This document shows positions 59,993 through 64,000 of a DNA stretch of 64,000 bases, piece by piece. The translations under genes were made by a program, and so were the position numbers. Below the pieces are notes generated by a model. That model did no database searches. It saw nothing but the letters and a program-made list of their open reading frames with translations, and was not told where the DNA came from. Source of the DNA: Flavobacteriales bacterium (GTDB taxonomy: Bacteria > Bacteroidota > Bacteroidia > Flavobacteriales_F > PHOS-HE28). The stretch is taken from NCBI GenBank assembly GCA_016721005.1, contig JADKJM010000004.1, positions 1 to 64,000 of the forward strand, in the 5' to 3' direction. How positions within the stretch are numbered: the stretch's first letter is position 1; every line of letters starts with the position of its first letter.

Positions 59993-60934
59993 CTAGTTGC
60001 AATTCGTCTTGCGCATCTCCTGCATTTCCTTGCCATAGCGTTCGGTGAAGCCGAGTTCCATGGCGCGTTCCATCGCGGTACACGCAGCGTCCTTGTTCCC
60101 CGCCGCGATCTCCAGATGTGCGAGATTCCGGTACGCATAGGAATTGCGAGCGTCCATTTCCAAAGAACGTTCGATGTCCTTCCGAGCACCCTTCATATCG
60201 CCAGCACCCAAGCGTGAGAACCCGCGGTTGTTGAAGAATCGCGCATCCTTGCGACCAAGCTTTTCCGCTTCATCATAGTACACCAACGCTTCCTTGTGCC
60301 GACCCAGTGTGCCGAGGAAGAAGCCGGTGTTCAGCCACGCCACATCATCCTTCGGGTCCAGGCGCACCATGGCTTTGAGGCACCGGAACGTGGTGGCCGT
60401 GTCGCCCAGGTCATTGCACGCCAGGCCGAGATTGTTCAACGCAGCGCGGTTGGTGCTGTCCATCAGCAGCACGCGTTCGCAATCGGCTTTCGCGCTTTGG
60501 AACTTGCGTAGGTCCATGCTGTTCCAGGCGCGACGGTTCAATGCTTCGATCAGGCCGGGACTATCGGGCGCGAGTGTCACTGCATCGTTCAGGTCGGACT
60601 CCGCGCGGTCGAACATATCCCAGTCGTTGTACAGGTCCCCGCGGAACAATTTCACGCGGAAGTGTTCCGGTTCGATGTCCAACGCACGTTGCAGATCGGC
60701 CATGCCCTCTTGCGGCTTTCCTTCATGATAGATCCGGCACTTCGCACGGATCAACAAGGCATCCGGCTTCGGTGCGCTTTCCGTCAGCATGGGCGCCAAC
60801 ACCCGGTTGACGTCCTTGCACTTCTTGGCCTGGAGGTAGTCCTTGGCTTTGCGCAACGTGGTGGTGTCGGCATCCTGCGCTTGCACGGCAATGCCGCACA
60901 GCAGGATCAGAAGGAGCAGCAGGATTGTTCTCAT
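59993..60934 (-). CDS. Exported TPR protein
   Basis: A 313-residue protein of TPR repeats (for example LDIEPEHFRVKLFRGDLYND, NLGLACNDLGDTATTFRCLK) after a signal peptide (TILLLLLILLCGIAVQAQ). TPRs bind partner proteins. ATG 60934 overlaps the upstream TPR gene stop by four bases and the stop abuts the MORN_2 start, showing a coupled operon. Confidence 0.85.
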   Translation of the reverse strand: MRTILLLLLILLCGIAVQAQDADTTTLRKAKDYLQAKKCKDVNRVLAPMLTESAPKPDALLIRAKCRIYHEGKPQEGMADLQRALDIEPEHFRVKLFRGDLYNDWDMFDRAESDLNDAVTLAPDSPGLIEALNRRAWNSMDLRKFQSAKADCERVLLMDSTNRAALNNLGLACNDLGDTATTFRCLKAMVRLDPKDDVAWLNTGFFLGTLGRHKEALVYYDEAEKLGRKDARFFNNRGFSRLGAGDMKGARKDIERSLEMDARNSYAYRNLAHLEIAAGNKDAACTAMERAMELGFTERYGKEMQEMRKTNCN

Positions 60935-61878
60935 CGGCAATATTCCTTTCGCCATTGTTCCACTTCCGGTCCGTACTGCGCAGTGAAGCCCAATTGCAAC
61001 GCGCGTTCAAAGGATGAACAGGCCTTGTCCATTTCCTTCTTCTCCTTCCAGATCAGGCCGAGGTTGCGGTGTGCGTAGCTGTTGGCCGGATAAAGCTTGA
61101 TGCTGCGTTCCACATTGCGCTGGGCATCGTTCAGCGCACCGGTCTTGAGTTGGGCATAGCCCAGATTATTGAGGACCACGGGATCGTCGGGCGCGAGTCG
61201 CTGGGCTTCGCTGAACCAACGCAAGGCCTCCGCGTGATCATTGCGTCCGCTGGCCTGGAAACCGAGGTTGTTCAGGATCACGATCTCATCGGGCTTCTCC
61301 TCGTGCAACTTCAGGTAGATCGCCTTGGCTTCATCGGCGCGGTCCATCTCATCGAGGATCGCGGCCTTGTTGGAGCGCGTGCCCCAGTCCATGGAGTCGA
61401 TGGCCAGCGCGCGGTCATAGGCGAACAGTGCTTCCTTGAAGCGCCGCACCATGGTGAGAGCCGATCCTCTGTTCAGGAATACCGTGATGCTGTCCTGCGC
61501 TTCCCGTGCGCGCTTCAAGGCTTGATCCAGATCCTCCAAGGCGCGGTCCGGCATTCCGCTCTCGAGGTAGAAGGAACTACGGTTGATGTACGGATCGATG
61601 CTATCCGGTTCCAAGGACATCGCCAAGCCGATCTCCGAGAACGCATCCTGGTAACGCTCCAAGTGCTCGAAGTATTGGTGTGCCCGCATCATGTGCGCCC
61701 GATAGGCCCATGCCGGCTTGTCCACCAGACCGTCCAGGATCTTCATGACCTGCACATGTTTGCCCGCGCTGTCCAGCTTGGCCGCGCGGTCCCATTCGCG
61801 CTGCGCGGCATCACTCTGCCCATAACAAACCGGACCACCTGTGACCAGCAACGCGGCAAGAAGAAAAGTTTCACGCAT
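60931..61878 (-). CDS. Exported TPR protein (paralogue)
   Basis: A 315-residue TPR protein with a signal peptide (TFLLAALLVTGGPVCYGQ) and repeats such as NLGFQASGRNDHAEALRWFS and NLGYAQLKTGALNDAQRNVE. Paralogous to the next gene downstream, with the four-base stop/start overlap. First gene of the TPR-TPR-MORN_2-DUF3857-DUF3857 run, which may encode one envelope assembly. Confidence 0.85.
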   Translation of the reverse strand: MRETFLLAALLVTGGPVCYGQSDAAQREWDRAAKLDSAGKHVQVMKILDGLVDKPAWAYRAHMMRAHQYFEHLERYQDAFSEIGLAMSLEPDSIDPYINRSSFYLESGMPDRALEDLDQALKRAREAQDSITVFLNRGSALTMVRRFKEALFAYDRALAIDSMDWGTRSNKAAILDEMDRADEAKAIYLKLHEEKPDEIVILNNLGFQASGRNDHAEALRWFSEAQRLAPDDPVVLNNLGYAQLKTGALNDAQRNVERSIKLYPANSYAHRNLGLIWKEKKEMDKACSSFERALQLGFTAQYGPEVEQWRKEYCR

Positions 61879-61946
61879 TCGGCCGCAAAATAGCGGTGAG
61901 GATCCATCCGAGGAACCGATCTCCTGTCCCGAAGGACCACTTGAAG

Positions 61947-62633
61947 TCAAGCGCCGTGAGATCGGATGATCCGTTTCGCATCCGGACCGCAATTGCAAAC
62001 GAGGTCGATGACGCTCATGCGCGGAACGAAGGCATGCCGGTCAGCGAAGACCTGTGGATAGGGACGGATCGGCGAAAGCGCCGGTGGAAGCGGCTTCTTG
62101 GGGTGAAGGGTGGAGCGGATATCCAGCAAGGGCTTGCGCTCATCCAACGGCGCGCTTGGGTCCACGGGTCCGCAACCGGCTTCGGTGATCCGGTATTCGT
62201 CCCCTTCGACATAGTGCGTCGACACGAAAGGCATGGAGGTCAGACCGAGCCACTTGAGGCCCAACGCGATGGTGGCCATGTTCAGATCCACGAGGCGGTC
62301 GTACTTCTTCAAGAGCACAGCTTCGATCTCATCGATGTAATGAATGAACCACGGCGTTTGTCCGTATGCGCTGCGGATGGCGTGCAGGTGCTGTTGTGGC
62401 CAGGACTCGGCGTAACTCAGGCCGACCGAATGCATCGGCATCTTCTCGCCACTGCGTCTTTCTATCTGCACGATCAGGTCGTTCGTTCCATTCGGCCCTA
62501 CGATGCTTGTCCGCGTGCGGTAGCTCTGCCGCTCGTAGTGTTCGCCGATGTCGATGATCACGCGATCGTGCCGGGCGAGCAAACGGTAATGCTCCACGCT
62601 GCCGAAGTAGAAGGAGGAGAGGAGCGGGATCAT
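61947..62633 (-). CDS. WbqC family protein
   Basis: A 228-residue WbqC-like protein beginning IPLLSSFYFGSVEHYRLLAR, with SGEKMPMHSVGLSYAESWPQ and HLHAIRSAYGQTPWFIHYID near the middle. The family is linked to polysaccharide or amino-sugar pathways and has no proven reaction in most bacteria. It overlaps the ATPase gene by four bases (62630-62633), so the two are coupled. Start 62633 is the only good ATG. Confidence 0.82.
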   Translation of the reverse strand: MIPLLSSFYFGSVEHYRLLARHDRVIIDIGEHYERQSYRTRTSIVGPNGTNDLIVQIERRSGEKMPMHSVGLSYAESWPQQHLHAIRSAYGQTPWFIHYIDEIEAVLLKKYDRLVDLNMATIALGLKWLGLTSMPFVSTHYVEGDEYRITEAGCGPVDPSAPLDERKPLLDIRSTLHPKKPLPPALSPIRPYPQVFADRHAFVPRMSVIDLVCNCGPDAKRIIRSHGA

Positions 62634-63784
62634 GATAGGAACTGGCGCTTGGGCTTGTGCCAGAAGCGGTTCTCGAGCCATAGACGGAACAATGGGTCGA
62701 GCCAGATGGTATGTGTGCCTTGATGATCCAGGATGTCCTTCTTCTCCAACGCGGTGCGAATACGGCCTACCAATGCCGAGGATCCGAATTCATAGCGGGC
62801 CAACACCTCGCTGGTGGTGAAGCGTTCCACCCCGTCGGACATGGCCTCCAGGTATCGAAGTTGTGGTGTGGTGAGATCGTCCACGATACGCTGGTAGAGG
62901 ATGGTGTATTGGTCCATGAGATCCTCCAAGCCCTGATCAAGTGCGGCCTGGGTTGCTGTTCCGGATGTGTGTTGCCAGGTGGCGTTGGCCAGCATTTGCA
63001 CGGAGTAGGGATGGTCCTCCATGGTCCCGGCAATGGCGTTTGCGAGTGCGGGACCGATCTTCTTCTTCGTTTTGCGGAAGCGGTCGGTGATGTACTTCAC
63101 CCAGTCTGGTCGTGCAATGCGTTCCAGGAAGAGCAGGTCACCGAATTTGTAGAATGGCATGTTGCTCTTTGTGAAAATGTCCAGCATCATATGTCGCTTG
63201 CTTCCGTAAAGCAGATGCGTCACATGCTGTTGTCGCTGCCAAGCCGCACGCAGCAACTTCTGCGTGGCCTTCGGGTCCGGGAAGTGCCCGATGTTCTGGA
63301 ACTCATCAATGCAGAGAACCAACTGGATCTTCTTGGCCTTGGCCAGTTTCTCGGGTAGTTCCAACAGTTCGTGTCGCGAACGTTCCACGTCCTCCCAGGA
63401 AAGCCCGACAGTGAGTTCCTGTGTAGGGTCCGAACCGATGCCCACTTGCGGAACGATGGTCTGCACGAAGCGCTTGAGGTCGCGTAACCGGTCCTCTAGT
63501 GTGCTGGAGGTGGCGGAGATCACCGCAGAGGTGATCCGCTCCAGCATCTCGCGCTCGTTGCGCACCTCGAACAGGTCCACCTGTGCAAAGCGCGTCCTGC
63601 GATCCTTGCCCATTTCCTCCGCGACCTGTTGCACCAAAGAACTCTTGCCATAGCGGCGGGGCGAGATCAGGATGGTGTTCACCCCGGAAGTGATGTTGGC
63701 GCGCAGGCGTTTTCGTTCCTTCTCCCTGTTGGTGAAATGCACGCCGATGGCCAGTTTGCCGAACTTGAACGGGTGACGATCCAT
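62630..63784 (-). CDS. Archaeal-type ATPase (AAA, STAND-like)
   Basis: A 384-residue ATP-binding protein of the archaeal ATPase/ATPase_2 type. Walker A is ILISPRRYGKSSL (Gly46, Lys47, Ser48), Walker B is LVLCIDEFQNI, and a C-terminal winged-helix region follows (RYLEAMSDGVERFTTSEVLA). Similar proteins act as standalone AAA regulators or MoxR-like switches. Its start at 63784 is 15 bp from a double palindrome. It overlaps the WbqC start. Confidence 0.82.
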   Translation of the reverse strand: MDRHPFKFGKLAIGVHFTNREKERKRLRANITSGVNTILISPRRYGKSSLVQQVAEEMGKDRRTRFAQVDLFEVRNEREMLERITSAVISATSSTLEDRLRDLKRFVQTIVPQVGIGSDPTQELTVGLSWEDVERSRHELLELPEKLAKAKKIQLVLCIDEFQNIGHFPDPKATQKLLRAAWQRQQHVTHLLYGSKRHMMLDIFTKSNMPFYKFGDLLFLERIARPDWVKYITDRFRKTKKKIGPALANAIAGTMEDHPYSVQMLANATWQHTSGTATQAALDQGLEDLMDQYTILYQRIVDDLTTPQLRYLEAMSDGVERFTTSEVLARYEFGSSALVGRIRTALEKKDILDHQGTHTIWLDPLFRLWLENRFWHKPKRQFLS

Positions 63785-63798
63785 GGAGCGAAACTAGG

Positions 63799-63828
63799 TA
63801 ACAATGATGTTAGTAACAAAAGTGTTAC
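63799..63828. promoter_or_regulatory. Tandem palindromes upstream of the ATPase
   Basis: TAACA-ATGA-TGTTA (63799-63812) and TAACA-AAAG-TGTTA (63814-63827) are two copies of the same 5-4-5 palindrome with a 15-bp period; the second extends to GTAACA/TGTTAC (63813-63828). A further TGTTA half-site lies at about 63838-63842. Sits 15-58 bp upstream of the ATPase ATG, so an operator for a dimeric regulator is likely. Confidence 0.6.
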
Positions 63829-63898
63829 AAACAAATGTGTTATAAGCGATCGGCCTGCTCTACGCTACATGAACGGAACGAAGAGAGCACAAGGGTCA

Positions 63899-64000
63899 TC
63901 ACTTCCCGATGCAGAACCGTCCGAAAATGCTACCCAACAGATCGTCGGTGGTGATCTGCCCGGTGATCTCGCCGAGCTGGTCCTGCGCGCGGCGCAGATC
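63899..64000 (-). CDS. mnmE: tRNA modification GTPase MnmE (3' end only)
   Basis: The last 33 codons plus the stop of MnmE, reading LRRAQDQLGEITGQITTDDL, then LGSIFGRFCIGK and TGA. The terminal FCIGK with its conserved cysteine is the diagnostic C-terminus of the enzyme, which with MnmG modifies the wobble uridine of certain tRNAs. The rest lies beyond the window. The gap to the ATPase start is 114 bp. Confidence 0.95.
   Translation of the reverse strand, partial: DLRRAQDQLGEITGQITTDDLLGSIFGRFCIGK

Overview
The window reads as a chromosome segment of a high-GC member of the Bacteroidota, probably a Flavobacteriales-like lineage. Secreted proteins carry C-terminal Por/T9SS sorting domains. 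There is a paired DUF1800/DUF1501 locus, DUF3857-transglutaminase proteins, MORN_2 (YwqK-type) repeat proteins, and at least one TAnnTTTG-type promoter box. The species cannot be named from sequence alone.

Layout. 0-5 kb: secreted T9SS cargo (phosphatase-like, cupredoxin, DUF1501, DUF1800). 5-13.4 kb: housekeeping genes (LLM oxidoreductase, exonuclease III, PabA/TrpG, RidA, RRM protein, rhodanese, CvfB, DinB, methyltransferase). 13.6-33.2 kb: a large immune-type island. 33.9-36.8 kb: small accessory genes. 36.8-37.5 kb: two gene fragments fused out of frame. 37.8-43.1 kb: a nitric-oxide/nitrosative-stress cluster of DUF2249 proteins, a DUF2249-RIC fusion, a multi-helix haem-copper-like membrane protein, a SufT-like protein and an Rrf2 regulator. 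43.1-44.4 kb: a broken and an intact REP-associated transposase with embedded palindromes. 44.4-51.5 kb: acyl-CoA carboxylase, T9SS proteins, a PIN toxin-antitoxin pair, and gene fragments copied from neighbours. 51.6-63.8 kb: serine hydrolase, two DUF3857-transglutaminase proteins, a long MORN_2 protein with two TPR lipid/periplasm-type proteins, WbqC and an ATPase. The last 102 bases are the 3' end of mnmE.

The island is the most interesting part. On the minus strand a tightly packed operon encodes SLOG-transmembrane, AAA-RyR, zinc ribbon-TIR-NACHT-transmembrane and TIR-NB-ARC-TPR proteins, perhaps with a fifth helix-hairpin-helix-like protein. Next to it a plus-strand pair encodes a standalone TIR protein and a TIR-NACHT-TPR protein. 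Divergent from these is a MoxR-type AAA protein with an unusual Walker A and a 623-residue partner. TIR domains typically consume NAD+ and can make ADP-ribose or cyclic ADP-ribose products. In animals SLOG (TRPM) and RyR domains belong to the channels that respond to such molecules. The locus may therefore couple NAD-derived signals to membrane effectors. That is inference from domain content; nothing in the sequence proves function.

The nitrosative cluster carries a clear promoter and an imperfect palindrome next to it. It encodes its own cysteine-bearing Rrf2 protein, which suggests autoregulation by an NO-sensitive iron-sulfur repressor.
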